NCBI GenBank assembly: GCA_030427885.1
Contig: JAUICM010000002.1
Coordinates: forward strand, 434,001-498,000
DNA length: 64,000 bases
DNA from: Rhodothermia bacterium
GTDB taxonomy: Bacteria > Bacteroidota > Rhodothermia > Balneolales > Balneolaceae
Reading direction: 5' to 3'
Positions 27,207-35,985 of the stretch are shown piece by piece (position 1 is the stretch's first letter; each line of letters starts with the position of its first letter). The notes beneath the pieces are model-generated. The model ran no database searches and had not been told where the DNA came from. It saw nothing but the letters and a program-made list of their open reading frames with translations. The translations under genes were made by a program, and so were the position numbers.

Positions 27207-27220
27207 GATTGCTAACAACA

Positions 27221-27252
27221 AAAGAGACCTCCTGGCCGGGGTCTCTTTTTTT
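27221..27252 (+). terminator. Intrinsic terminator of the dcw cluster
   Basis: AAAGAGACC (27221-27229) pairs with GGTCTCTTT (27240-27248); the T-run continues to 27252. It lies 135 bases after ftsZ, beyond the palindromic element. Confidence 0.85.
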
Positions 27253-27335
27253 ATCGAATGAGCCTTTTGTAACATTTTCTCATTTTGGCCCCTTTTACCA
27301 ACTCAATCTCCCCTTTTCGTTTCGACATCTCCTTT

Positions 27336-27588
27336 TGTCATTTCGACCCTGCCTATGCCGGCGGGCAGGCAGAGGGAGAAATCTAAAGAGTTCTGAACCT
27401 ACATCGAGTTCTTTAGATCTCTCACATTCGTTCGATATGACAAACGTAAAACTATCTACTTTCAGAAATACTTAAACTCTGCAATTTCAGTTTTTTGTCA
27501 TTTCGACCAGCGGGATAAATCTAAAGAGTTTTAATCCTGCATCAAGTGCTTTAGATTTCTCAGTCGCATTCGCTCCTTCGAAATGACA
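27336..27588. repeat. Left double-palindrome unit flanking the GIY-YIG gene
   Basis: This holds two imperfect palindromes of one family: 27336-27443 and 27496-27588. Each starts TGTCATTTCGACC, has GAAATCTAAAGAG (or ATAAATCTAAAGAG) and ends near TTTAGAT-CTCTC and GAAATGACA-like sequence. The first also carries an inserted G/C-rich hairpin (about 27350-27372). A 52-base linker containing GCAATTTCAG separates them. The same pair with the same linker recurs right of the nuclease gene. Confidence 0.8.
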
Positions 27589-27598
27589 AAACAGAATT

Positions 27599-27949
27599 AT
27601 GCCCTACTATGTGTACATAACAACAAATTCTTCTAAAAGTACTGTGTATGTTGGAATGACTAATGACATCCCATCCAGAATTCTCGAACATGGATTAAAC
27701 GCCGGCAATAAATACACCTTTGCAGGTAGATACCATTGTTTCAATTTGGTTTACTATGAAGAGTACAAATATGTGAATGACGCCATTTCCAGAGAAAAAG
27801 AAATCAAAAAGTGGCGAAGAGAAAAGAAGAAAGCTCTGATTGAGACAACTAACCCGGATTGGAAGTTTCTTAATCAGGATCTCGGGTTATATCCATTTGG
27901 TGATTATTCCGATGAAAGAAATATCAAAAACCGAAGAGATAATAGTTAG
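27599..27949 (+). CDS. GIY-YIG endonuclease-domain protein
   Basis: A 116-residue single-domain protein. MPYYVYITTN and VYVGMTNDI are the two halves of the GIY-YIG motif; R27 in SRILEH and the Glu in AISREKEIKKW fit the catalytic Arg and metal-binding Glu of the family. Small stand-alone members (UPF0213/COG2827 type) are of unsettled function; relatives act as homing or repair nucleases. The ATG lies 10 bases after one palindrome, and two similar palindromes follow the stop, so it may travel or act with these repeats. The C-terminal 20 residues are charged and may not be part of the fold. Confidence 0.88.
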   Translation: MPYYVYITTNSSKSTVYVGMTNDIPSRILEHGLNAGNKYTFAGRYHCFNLVYYEEYKYVNDAISREKEIKKWRREKKKALIETTNPDWKFLNQDLGLYPFGDYSDERNIKNRRDNS

Positions 27950-27973
27950 CGTTAATAATTTCTAGTTCTGCTC

Positions 27974-28198
27974 TGTCATTTCGACCAGAGGGAGAAATCT
28001 AAAGAGTTCTGAACCTACATCGAGTTCTTTAGATCTCTCACATTCGTTCGAGATGACAAATATGGAATTATTTACCTTTAGTAATACACTTAAGCCTTGC
28101 AATTTCAGTTTTTTGTCACTTCGACCAGAGGGAGAAATCTAAAGAGTGCTGATTCAACACAAGACTCTTTAGATTTCTCGTATTCACTCGAAATGACA
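27974..28198. repeat. Right double-palindrome unit flanking the GIY-YIG gene
   Basis: Two palindromes (27974-28058 and 28114-28198) with a 55-base linker again ending in GCAATTTCAG and a T-run. The first is nearly identical to the left unit's first palindrome, including GTTCTGAACCTACATCGAG, but without the inserted hairpin. The order and linker match the left unit, so the two units look like direct duplicates around the nuclease gene. Confidence 0.8.
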
Positions 28199-28227
28199 AA
28201 GTTTATGCTGTTTTCTAAATAGCAAGA

Positions 28228-29037
28228 TCAGAATACACTCCAGAGTAACCTTGACGCCATAACCACGGCCAGTACCGCAAACCCCCATTGCAGGATCTTA
28301 CGATTTACAATGTGATTGAGATAGGCTCCTCCAAAACCTCCGATCAAACCTCCAATGGTAAGCGGAAGTGCTGCACCAAAATCGACATAACCCAGGGTGT
28401 ATGCTGAGATTCCTGTTTCAGCAACATCAATAAGAGCTAGCTGTATAACTCCCGAAGAGATAAGAATAACCATACCCAGCTGCGACATACTTACGGACTT
28501 TATAAATGGCTGTTTGAATACCAGGTTCATCAGTGGAACCATAATCCCCCCACCTCCAACACCTGCAAGTGATGCTAAAAATCCACCGATCCCTCCGGTA
28601 ATAAACGTCTCCTTGATTCCCATATCATTGAATTCACGCTCAGATTCTTTGGTCTTGTCTCTACCTCTCTTAAACATCATAAAAGAAGCATAAAACAAGA
28701 TGAGGCTGAATAGTATGGCGAACTCTTCTCTGTTATAATATCTGGAAGTAAGAACAAGTTTACCCAGATACACACCTATAACCCCCATCAATCCTAACAT
28801 CGCAGATTCTTTCAGGTAAACATTCTTCTTTAGCAGCTGCTGAAATGCACTGCTGGATGCTGCAACCAGGGTACAGAATAATCCGGTTGCAACCGACCAC
28901 TGAACTGCCGATTCCACCCCAGCATGGCTGAACAAAAAGTAAAGTACCGGTGTAAAGATGATTCCTCCCCCAACACCCATTAACCCTGCGATAAGCCCTG
29001 CAATTAAACCGATCACCAGCAATGTGATGATTTCCAT
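28228..29037 (-). CDS. TauE/SafE-family membrane transporter
   Basis: A 269-residue, roughly eight-helix protein of the sulfite exporter TauE/SafE family. The duplicated half-repeat motif is visible: GLIAGLMGVGGGIIFTPVL near the N-terminus and GFLASLAGVGGGGIMVPLM in the middle. Members export sulfur-containing anions such as sulfite or sulfoacetate, or of unknown substrate. I start at ATG 29037 (MEIITLLVIGL); an upstream ATG (29076) would add 13 hydrophilic residues. It is a single gene on the minus strand, diverging from the PAS protein. Confidence 0.9.
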   Translation of the reverse strand: MEIITLLVIGLIAGLIAGLMGVGGGIIFTPVLYFLFSHAGVESAVQWSVATGLFCTLVAASSSAFQQLLKKNVYLKESAMLGLMGVIGVYLGKLVLTSRYYNREEFAILFSLILFYASFMMFKRGRDKTKESEREFNDMGIKETFITGGIGGFLASLAGVGGGGIMVPLMNLVFKQPFIKSVSMSQLGMVILISSGVIQLALIDVAETGISAYTLGYVDFGAALPLTIGGLIGGFGGAYLNHIVNRKILQWGFAVLAVVMASRLLWSVF

Positions 29038-29199
29038 AGTAGCACCGTCTTTATTCCTTAATTCAATTCCGGCCAATATACTAAGCTACTCTGTAACGAA
29101 CCCGAGGCACATTAATTTAAATTTTAAAACAGGTTTTTATGTATTAAAATCCACTTTCTCAGATCATTAAGATTTCAACACTTTTTAAACAAGGCTTCT

Positions 29200-30051
29200 A
29201 TGGATTGGTTAACATCTCCGTGGGTAGTGGATATTCTTTCCGGATTACTGGTTTCCGGAGTTTTGTTTGTGGTAGGTTTCTTTTTTGGAAAATACCGCGA
29301 AAAAAAACGCTATAAAGGCAATAACCTTGAGTTATATGATTTCTACCCCTTTAATGTGGACCATAACAATCATTCCTTTTTTGATCTTAAAGATTTCAGA
29401 ATTGGAGTCTACTATTTCCTGAAACACAGGGATTATCGTGCTGCACGACAACTCATACTTATTGGGGAACAAAACCAGGTTCGTGAGCAGCTTGGCCCCA
29501 AAGACCTGGAGCAGTATCTCAAGCTTTACTCCAAATACAGCGGAGATACTATCTTCAATGACACCGAGGAATTCCTTACTAACTACAAGAATATAGTTCG
29601 CCTGATCGGAGAATCTTTTCCTGATACAGGAATTGAGATTCTGCTTCATGACCTTTCAAACCCGGCTAAATCGCTGGTGTTGATCGAGAATAACGTAACC
29701 GGAAGAAAGGTGGGCGATGGAGCAACTAACCTGTTACTTGACCTCAAAATGAGGAGAAGGCAAAATCAGGATAAACTCAATTATGAGCTTAATATTGGCA
29801 GCCGACGATTCAAGTGTACAACCATTCCTATCATCAGAGAGGAATTCGGTATCATCGCAGCGATCTGTATCAATATTGATGCCAATTATCTTACCCAGGA
29901 AGTACTTTCAACTAAAGAAAAGATGGAATACTTCATTACTCAGATCTGTAAAATGGATATGAAAATAGATGAGAACATCCTCAGCAAAAATGAATTTGAA
30001 TATGCCAAAGCCGGGAAAAAGCACTGGAGAGATCACTCTCATGAGAGATGA
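29200..30051 (+). CDS. Membrane-anchored YheO-like PAS domain protein
   Basis: A 283-residue protein with an N-terminal transmembrane helix (about 9-29, VDILSGLLVSGVLFVVGFFFG) and a basic stretch. A helical region follows (about 40-125), then a PAS_6/YheO-like domain (about 130-235): IGESFPDTGIEILLHDLS, IENNVTGRKVGDGATNLLLDL, SRRFKCTTIPI and IIAAICINIDANYL. Typical YheO relatives end in a DNA-binding helix-turn-helix; here the C-terminus (about 236-283) is short, helical and charged, without an obvious HTH. It might sense a small ligand at the membrane. It ends one base before the convergent phzF-like gene. Confidence 0.65.
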   Translation: MDWLTSPWVVDILSGLLVSGVLFVVGFFFGKYREKKRYKGNNLELYDFYPFNVDHNNHSFFDLKDFRIGVYYFLKHRDYRAARQLILIGEQNQVREQLGPKDLEQYLKLYSKYSGDTIFNDTEEFLTNYKNIVRLIGESFPDTGIEILLHDLSNPAKSLVLIENNVTGRKVGDGATNLLLDLKMRRRQNQDKLNYELNIGSRRFKCTTIPIIREEFGIIAAICINIDANYLTQEVLSTKEKMEYFITQICKMDMKIDENILSKNEFEYAKAGKKHWRDHSHER

Positions 30052-30834
30052 TCAAACTTCGATCTCCCCTCTCAGTACGGTAACAGCCTTACCAAGTATC
30101 TCTACTCTTTCCCCTTTATATCTCACTGTTAACACACCTGATCGAGAAGAGATCTGACGTGCTTCCATTTCCTTTTTGCCCAGAACATCAGACCAGTAAG
30201 GGGTCAGTTTTGTATGGGCTGATCCGGTAACCGGATCTTCATCAATGCCGGATTGGGGAGCAAAGAATCGCGATACGAAATCAACTTCCTCACCTTTTGC
30301 AGTAACAATCACACCTCTGGCCTTCACCTTCTTCATTAAACTGAAATCCGGCCGCAACCCTGATACCTCCTTCTCACTTTTTAATACTAGCATATAATCA
30401 TCAGTCTTATACACATCTGATGTGGGCTTGATACCCAAAGCCTGAAATAAGATCGGGGGTGCTTCAACCTTTGGCATCAGATCTGAAGGAAAATCCATCA
30501 GGAAACGATCACCCTCCTTCTGTACAATTAATCTTCCGCTACGAGTCTCAAAATTAATGGCTTCTTTTTCGTAACCCAGTTCTTCAAAAAGTACGTGAGC
30601 AGTGGCTAGTGTAGCATGCCCACAAAGATCTACTTCCACTGCAGGAGTAAACCATCGCAGTCCATAAACATCCCCTTCTTTTACAAAAAATGCTGTTTCC
30701 GAGAGATTATTCTCTGCTGCGATTTTCTGCATCAATTCATCACTGATCCACTCATTCAGTGGACACACAGCTGCGGGATTTCCTCCAAAGGGCTTATCAG
30801 TAAAAGCATCCACCTGGTAAATCGGGAATTTCAT
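30052..30834 (-). CDS. PhzF-family isomerase
   Basis: A 260-residue PhzF/diaminopimelate-epimerase-fold protein. The family opening IYQVDAFTDKPFGGNPAAVC, the catalytic Glu in NNLSETAFFV, FTPAVEVDLCGHATLATAHV and the C-terminal DEDPVTGSAHTKLTPYW are present. Family members move double bonds or isomerise cyclic metabolites; outside phenazine clusters the substrate is usually unknown, and no phenazine genes are nearby. It is divergent from mutS2 with 63 bases between. Confidence 0.92.
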   Translation of the reverse strand: MKFPIYQVDAFTDKPFGGNPAAVCPLNEWISDELMQKIAAENNLSETAFFVKEGDVYGLRWFTPAVEVDLCGHATLATAHVLFEELGYEKEAINFETRSGRLIVQKEGDRFLMDFPSDLMPKVEAPPILFQALGIKPTSDVYKTDDYMLVLKSEKEVSGLRPDFSLMKKVKARGVIVTAKGEEVDFVSRFFAPQSGIDEDPVTGSAHTKLTPYWSDVLGKKEMEARQISSRSGVLTVRYKGERVEILGKAVTVLRGEIEV

Positions 30835-30897
30835 AGCGGAGATATTAAGTTTATCTTTACCGCTCTAAACCTAAGGAAATTTTATTCAACATCCCCG

Positions 30898-33306
30898 ATG
30901 CAGCTTTACCCCGAAAATGTATTAGAGAAACTCGGATTTGAACAACTCAGGCAGGCTACTCTTGACCTGGTTCAATCTGAACGTTCCTATGAGTTGATCT
31001 CCGAACTACAGCCAGTAAGCAATACTGAGCGGGTGATGACACTGCTGGATCAAACCCGGGAAATGATGGGTATTCTGCAAGACCCAGATCCGTTTCCATT
31101 GAATGAAGTGCCTGATGTTCGGGATTACATTTCTAATGCTAAAGCTCATGGAAGTATCATTCCACTTCAGGCTTTCGTTGATGTCCTTCACCTTGCCACA
31201 ACTGCTCGATTTACTAAGAAATTTCTGAAACAACGCGCAGAAGAAAAACTCCGGTTGTATACGATCTCGGAAGGTTTGATCCCCCTGAAGGAATTAGAAT
31301 CCTCGATCAAACAGAAAGTAACTGAGAATGGGGAGCTCAAGGATGATGCCAGCCCTGAGCTTAAGGCGATCAGGAAGAAGCTTAATTCCAAGAGAAATGA
31401 ACTGAGAACTACCATCAATAAGTTGATGAGGACCGCTGTTAAGGACGGAATGGCTTCAGAAGAAGGAGCCACGATTCGAAATGGACGAATGGTGATTCCT
31501 GTTCTGGCAGAATACAAACGCAAGATTCAGGGATTTATACATGATGTATCTTCTACCGGACAAACGGTGTATCTGGAACCTGTTGAAGCCCTGCATTTAA
31601 ATAATGAGATCCGTCAGTTTGAGATTGAGGAACAGAAAGAGATTGAGCGTATCCTTCAGGAACTTACCCGGCATGTACGTGAACATTCAAAATTCATCCT
31701 CCAGAATGTGGAGTATCTCGCTGAGCTCGATGCGATCCAGGCAAAGGCTAAGATATCTATAAAACTGGAAGCTGAGATCCCGGTAGCATCCAGGCACAAA
31801 ATCCTGAAATTGAAAAAGGTGTATAACCCGAATCTCCGGCTTAAAAACCTGTCTCTTAAAAAAGATGATCGTCTTGAGATCGTACCATTATTCATGGATC
31901 TCTTTGAGAATGAACACTGTCTGATGATCACAGGTCCAAATGCCGGTGGAAAGTCAGTAGCCATGAAAACAGTTGGTATTTGTGCCTTGATGAACCAGTC
32001 CGGTTTTGCCATCCCTGCCGATCCAACTTCAGAGCTTCCTGTGTTTTCGGGAATTTTTGTTGATCTCGGTGATGACCAATCTATTGAAAATGACCTCAGT
32101 ACTTTTTCATCCCGGTTGAAATGGATGCGTGAAACCCAACAACGACTTAAACCAGGCAGTCTCATTCTTATTGATGAAGCCGCTGCAGGGACTGATCCTG
32201 AAGAAGGCGGTTCACTATTTCAGGCTTTTATTGAATATCTGCTCGATTTCGACTGCAAAGTGATCGTGACCACACACCATGGTTCACTTAAAGTCTTCGC
32301 GCATGAACATCCGCTTGCGGTTAACGGCTCCATGGAGTTTGATCAGGCCAGCCTTTCACCAACCTATCGCTTCAAGAAAGGAATTCCGGGAAGTAGTTAT
32401 GCCTTTGAGATCGCCGAGCGTATGAATCTGAATAAGAAGCTTTTAAACCGTTCAAGAGAGCTACTCGGTGATGCCAAGAATAAAATGGAGTCTCTGATCA
32501 CTGAACTCGAGACCAAAACCCAGCAGGCTGATGATCTGAGAGAGAAATTCGAAGCTCTGAAATCAAAAGCAGAATCAGATCGTAACCGATATCTGAATAA
32601 GCTGGAGAGTATCAACAAGGAAAAAGACAAGATCCGTGAAAAAGCACTGATAGAAGCTAAATCCATCATGGATAAAGCCAATCAAAAGGTAGAGCAGGCC
32701 GTTGAGAAAATAGTCTCTCAAAAAGAAGCAGATAAGAACCAGATCAAGGAGATTCGTAAAGGTATTGATCAGGAGAAAGCTCAAATTGAAGGGAACCTGG
32801 AAAAGGTTAAAGAAAGACGGGAAGCTAAATTCAAAAAAAGTAAACATCCCCCAAAAGTGGGTGATCATGTCCGGTTTCTGGATGGCAACACAACCGGTGA
32901 ACTGGTTGAATTGAAAGGAAAACAAGCGATCGTTCAGGCAGACGGACTCCGCCTTAAAACCAAGTTTCAGAATCTTGTTAAGGTTGAAGCTCCGAAGAAG
33001 AAGAAAAATAACCGGGCGCGCTCAGCCGTGATCGTGGGTGATTCTGATCTGTTGAATGAAAGCGTAAAACCACGGCTTGATCTACGTGGTAAAAGAGCAA
33101 ATGAAGCCCTTAGTGAAGTAACCCATTATTTAGACCGGGCCGTTTTTCGTGGATTGCACAGGGTTGAGATTGTGCATGGTAAAGGTGATGGGATCCTCAA
33201 AGAACAAATTCATAAGTACCTTGCTGACCGCTCAGAAGTTAAGAGCTATGAGCTGGCACATGAGGATTTTGGTGGCGCGGGATGTACTCTGGTTAATTTA
33301 AAATGA
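30898..33306 (+). CDS. mutS2: Endonuclease MutS2
   Basis: An 802-residue MutS-family ATPase without the mismatch-recognition domain. An N-terminal core and clamp (about 1-310) precede the ATPase domain with Walker A GPNAGGKSV and Walker B LILIDEAAAGTDPEEGG. A long coiled coil (about 515-650) and a C-terminal Smr nuclease domain follow: LDLRGKRANEALSEV and VEIVHGKGDGILKEQI. MutS2 proteins act on branched DNA to limit recombination or on stalled ribosomes; which role applies here is unknown. ATG 30898 matches the family start MQLYPENVLEKLGF; upstream codons overlap the divergent gene. Confidence 0.95.
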   Translation: MQLYPENVLEKLGFEQLRQATLDLVQSERSYELISELQPVSNTERVMTLLDQTREMMGILQDPDPFPLNEVPDVRDYISNAKAHGSIIPLQAFVDVLHLATTARFTKKFLKQRAEEKLRLYTISEGLIPLKELESSIKQKVTENGELKDDASPELKAIRKKLNSKRNELRTTINKLMRTAVKDGMASEEGATIRNGRMVIPVLAEYKRKIQGFIHDVSSTGQTVYLEPVEALHLNNEIRQFEIEEQKEIERILQELTRHVREHSKFILQNVEYLAELDAIQAKAKISIKLEAEIPVASRHKILKLKKVYNPNLRLKNLSLKKDDRLEIVPLFMDLFENEHCLMITGPNAGGKSVAMKTVGICALMNQSGFAIPADPTSELPVFSGIFVDLGDDQSIENDLSTFSSRLKWMRETQQRLKPGSLILIDEAAAGTDPEEGGSLFQAFIEYLLDFDCKVIVTTHHGSLKVFAHEHPLAVNGSMEFDQASLSPTYRFKKGIPGSSYAFEIAERMNLNKKLLNRSRELLGDAKNKMESLITELETKTQQADDLREKFEALKSKAESDRNRYLNKLESINKEKDKIREKALIEAKSIMDKANQKVEQAVEKIVSQKEADKNQIKEIRKGIDQEKAQIEGNLEKVKERREAKFKKSKHPPKVGDHVRFLDGNTTGELVELKGKQAIVQADGLRLKTKFQNLVKVEAPKKKKNNRARSAVIVGDSDLLNESVKPRLDLRGKRANEALSEVTHYLDRAVFRGLHRVEIVHGKGDGILKEQIHKYLADRSEVKSYELAHEDFGGAGCTLVNLK

Positions 33307-33362
33307 AAAATTCAAAATGAAGGTTGAGTATCAAGCCTTCTCAATTTTGAATTTTAAATTTT
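33307..33362. terminator. Bidirectional hairpin between mutS2 and the AhpD-like gene
   Basis: AAAATTCAAAAT (33307-33318) pairs with ATTTTGAATTTT (33344-33355) and GAAGG (33319-33323) with CCTTC (33336-33340), with a three-base bulge. A/T runs on both sides fit termination from both converging genes. Confidence 0.7.
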
Positions 33363-33736
33363 TAATTCTCAAGAAGATTCTCTTCTTGAAGCATTTCGAT
33401 CGTATCCACTGCATGACGTAAATGCGGGATCACAATACTTCCACCAACAGTAAGTGCCACATTCAGCGCATCCACGATCTCGGCTTTAGATGAACCTGTT
33501 TTTGCACATTGCTCCAGGTGATAATCGATACAATCGTTACAGCGTAATACAGAAGAAGCAACCAAACCCAGCAGCTCTTTGGTCTTGGTATCCAGCGCTC
33601 CCTCACGGTACGTATTAGTATCCATATTGAAGAACCTTTTGATACCCAGATGACCGAGCTCCATCACTTTTTCATTTTGTTCAGCTCTTTTTTCACGGAA
33701 CAGTTCGAGGCGGTTTTTATCTTCTGAATTTGACAT
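33362..33736 (-). CDS. AhpD-like carboxymuconolactone decarboxylase family protein
   Basis: A 124-residue all-helical protein. The thiol motif CNDCIDYHLEQC has the CxxC plus downstream His of AhpD-like peroxidases/reductants. GALDTKTKELLGLVASSVLRC and ALTVGGSIVIPHLRHA are typical of the CMD family. Small proteins of this group usually form trimers or hexamers and act in thiol-dependent peroxide defence; true decarboxylase activity would need partners not seen here. It is a single gene convergent with mutS2. Confidence 0.88.
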   Translation of the reverse strand: MSNSEDKNRLELFREKRAEQNEKVMELGHLGIKRFFNMDTNTYREGALDTKTKELLGLVASSVLRCNDCIDYHLEQCAKTGSSKAEIVDALNVALTVGGSIVIPHLRHAVDTIEMLQEENLLEN

Positions 33737-33824
33737 ATTTGTGACGTTTTGAATTTTGGAATCACGAAAGGTACGGAGCTACCAGTTATAGATAAAATTG
33801 CTTCAAAAAATGTTATTCTTCGAA

Positions 33825-33894
33825 GTCATCCTGAGCGAAAGCGAAGGAACTTATCGTTGAATCGACCAGATCCTTCGGCAAAACCTCAGGATTA
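33825..33894. repeat. Palindromic intergenic repeat (GTCATCCTGAGC type)
   Basis: GTCATCCTGAGCGAAAGCG and GAAGGAACTT are partly mirrored by AGATCCTTCGGC and CCTCAGGATTAC. The sequence is another short palindromic family, distinct from the GTCATTTCGA type. It sits between the AhpD-like and SGNH genes. Confidence 0.55.
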
Positions 33895-33920
33895 CGGTAC
33901 TGGTTTAACTTAATATAGAA

Positions 33921-35426
33921 ATGTTCGGAAAAAAGCAGCCTAAACATAAACTTGCCGTTATCGGAGACAGTCTCTCACAGGGATTCAATAATGGTGGTAT
34001 TTACAGGACGGATATAAATTTCCCATCCTTTATTCACAGATGTTTTGACCCCCTGCCCGATTTTGATCAGCCTTCATTTACGGCACAAGCCGGAATTCCA
34101 CTCAATCTGGAAGTGCTGCTTCGGGGCTTATCTGATGAATTTGGTGATGAAATAGACTGGACTGAATATACCGGGGCCGCAAGCCATACCTTCAAGACCC
34201 TGAAGCGGATCAAGAAATACTGGGAAGGCGGCATGAAAGACCTCAGTATAAAACAAGATACTCCTTTCCATAATCAGGCTATCTGGGGATTAGCGGTGAA
34301 TGATTCATGGCTGATCAATGAAAAGAACAGCCGGGAATTCATTAATACCCACCATGAACGATATACTGTTTTTGGCTTTCTTCCCGAACATGCAAAATAT
34401 ACGACTGCGCGTTTGGTGTTAAATCCACGGCTGACCCCTGAATATGAGGAAAATACTCAGATCAGAAATATTGAGCTTCTTCAACAAGATGGCGGCATTG
34501 AAAACCTGATTGTCTGCCTTGGTCATAACAATGCGTTGGGTTCTGTGGTGAATCTGCAATTGAAGTGGTCGGAGGAAGAAGATCTTACTGCCTTCATGGC
34601 CGACCGAAAACACTCTATATACCGGCCCGAGCATTTTGAACGAGAATACCGGGAACTGGCGGAACGGATCTCAAAGATTGGTGTGGAACGGGTCTTCGTT
34701 CCAACCATTCCTTACCCCACTATTCCGCCTGTCTGCAGGGGAGTGAATTCTGAGTTTTCCAGTAACCATCTTGGATACTTCGACTACTATACCCGTTTCT
34801 GGATCTGGGATGAGGATTTCGATCCCGAGAAACATCCGCACCTTACCAAAGACGAGGCCATCCAGATCGACTTTGCTGTGGATGATTTCAACTCCATCAT
34901 TCGCAAAGTGGCAAAAGAATATGGCTGGAATGTAGTGCCCATGGCTAAAAATGTAGCCAGTATGGCCCGGAGACGACTGGGGGGTGAATTACTTCGAAGC
35001 TACCCAAGTGATTTTGCCGCAGCACTGAAACGAAATCCAAAAACCGAACACCTGGTTGATGAACAAGGTGATGTTAGGCTTTCCACCGATTTTATCCGGG
35101 TTCATAAAGAAACCGGAAAGTTATACAAGGGTGGGATCTTCAGTCTGGACGGCCTTCACCCCACTACTATTGGTTACGGACTGATGGCTAATGTGTACCG
35201 AGAAACCATGAGACAAGCCGGTGTTAAATTCCAGAAACCGATCGACTGGGATCTGATCATCCGCGAAGATTCTTTGGTTACTGATCCTCCTGCTTTGTTA
35301 GCTGAACTCCGAATGGTACTCAGATATCTGGCCATGGGTAGCCAGGAACGTATGTTTAACATCGGAAAGGGATTATTCACGCAGATCCTTGAGCTCGTTT
35401 CCACCGGTAAAAAAGAATGGGAATAG
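33921..35426 (+). CDS. Large SGNH/GDSL-like hydrolase
   Basis: A 501-residue protein beginning MFGKKQPKHKLAVIGDSLSQGF, which contains block I (GDS, Ser17). LIVCLGHNNALGS may be block III (usual GxND, here GHNN), and FSLDGLHPTTIGYGLMA is block V with the DxxH pair. The family hydrolyses esters of lipids, sugars or peptidoglycan; no signal peptide is seen, so it is probably cytoplasmic. At about twice normal SGNH length, it has a long central insertion and a C-terminal helical tail. Substrate unknown. Confidence 0.8.
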   Translation: MFGKKQPKHKLAVIGDSLSQGFNNGGIYRTDINFPSFIHRCFDPLPDFDQPSFTAQAGIPLNLEVLLRGLSDEFGDEIDWTEYTGAASHTFKTLKRIKKYWEGGMKDLSIKQDTPFHNQAIWGLAVNDSWLINEKNSREFINTHHERYTVFGFLPEHAKYTTARLVLNPRLTPEYEENTQIRNIELLQQDGGIENLIVCLGHNNALGSVVNLQLKWSEEEDLTAFMADRKHSIYRPEHFEREYRELAERISKIGVERVFVPTIPYPTIPPVCRGVNSEFSSNHLGYFDYYTRFWIWDEDFDPEKHPHLTKDEAIQIDFAVDDFNSIIRKVAKEYGWNVVPMAKNVASMARRRLGGELLRSYPSDFAAALKRNPKTEHLVDEQGDVRLSTDFIRVHKETGKLYKGGIFSLDGLHPTTIGYGLMANVYRETMRQAGVKFQKPIDWDLIIREDSLVTDPPALLAELRMVLRYLAMGSQERMFNIGKGLFTQILELVSTGKKEWE

Positions 35427-35430
35427 AAAA

Positions 35431-35457
35431 GCCCCGTACATGATATATGCACGGGGC
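35431..35457. terminator. Hairpin between SGNH and coiled-coil lipoprotein genes
   Basis: GCCCCGT (35431-35437) and ACGGGGC (35451-35457) form a strong stem between two convergent genes. A run of four A precedes it, so it fits termination of the minus-strand gene better than the plus-strand one. Confidence 0.6.
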
Positions 35458-35483
35458 CTGGGTCTTCTAAATATGGGGTTATG

Positions 35484-35915
35484 TCATCCCATTTCTAGAT
35501 CTTCGATAAAGTTGTTAAAGTTCTCTTTGAACTCTTCCATGTTTTCTGAGAATGACTCACGAGCCTCTTCCCAGTTTTCTTCGGTACTGTCTTTCATTTC
35601 ATCTATCGATTTTTCGAGTTCAGAACGTTCATTCACAAGATCTTCCCATTTCTCTTTGGTCTCTTCTTTCATGTCTTGGGTGCCATCTTTGATATCCGCC
35701 TGGATATCATTGATCTCGTCCTCGATCTCATCCAGCTGCTTTTCAGCATTCGCGATGAACTCATCTTTGGTTTGAGCTGCATTATCCTTAGCAGACTCGA
35801 TCTTCTGCTGGGTATTACTTGAGATCTCGTTCAGATTATCTTTTGTTTCTTTGGTGCACGCACTAACTATCAGTGCCAGAGCAAGTGAAAAATGTACTAA
35901 AATTGACTTCTTCAT
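35484..35915 (-). CDS. Coiled-coil lipoprotein (unknown function)
   Basis: A 143-residue protein with a lipoprotein signal; the lipobox VSAC gives a lipidated Cys near residue 20. The mature part is a long acidic amphipathic helix with heptad-like repeats and many Lys/Glu, resembling apolipoprotein-like or YtxH-like stress proteins. No enzymatic motif. It diverges from the outer-membrane protein gene at 35986. Likely an envelope structural or stress protein, an inference from composition. Confidence 0.7.
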   Translation of the reverse strand: MKKSILVHFSLALALIVSACTKETKDNLNEISSNTQQKIESAKDNAAQTKDEFIANAEKQLDEIEDEINDIQADIKDGTQDMKEETKEKWEDLVNERSELEKSIDEMKDSTEENWEEARESFSENMEEFKENFNNFIEDLEMG

Positions 35916-35985
35916 AAGAATATGTTTTGTTCAAATTCAGTACATTGAAGTCTCATATGAATAAATAGTTCCATTTTTTAAGATT

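Noticed and set aside
27336-28198. CRISPR-like array
   Set aside because: There are only four repeats, they are long imperfect palindromes with a gene in the middle, spacers are not of uniform size and no cas genes are present.
30616-30897. N-terminal extension of MutS2 (94 residues)
   Set aside because: This stretch is antisense to the start of the phzF-like gene and has no MutS2 similarity; ATG 30898 matches the family start.
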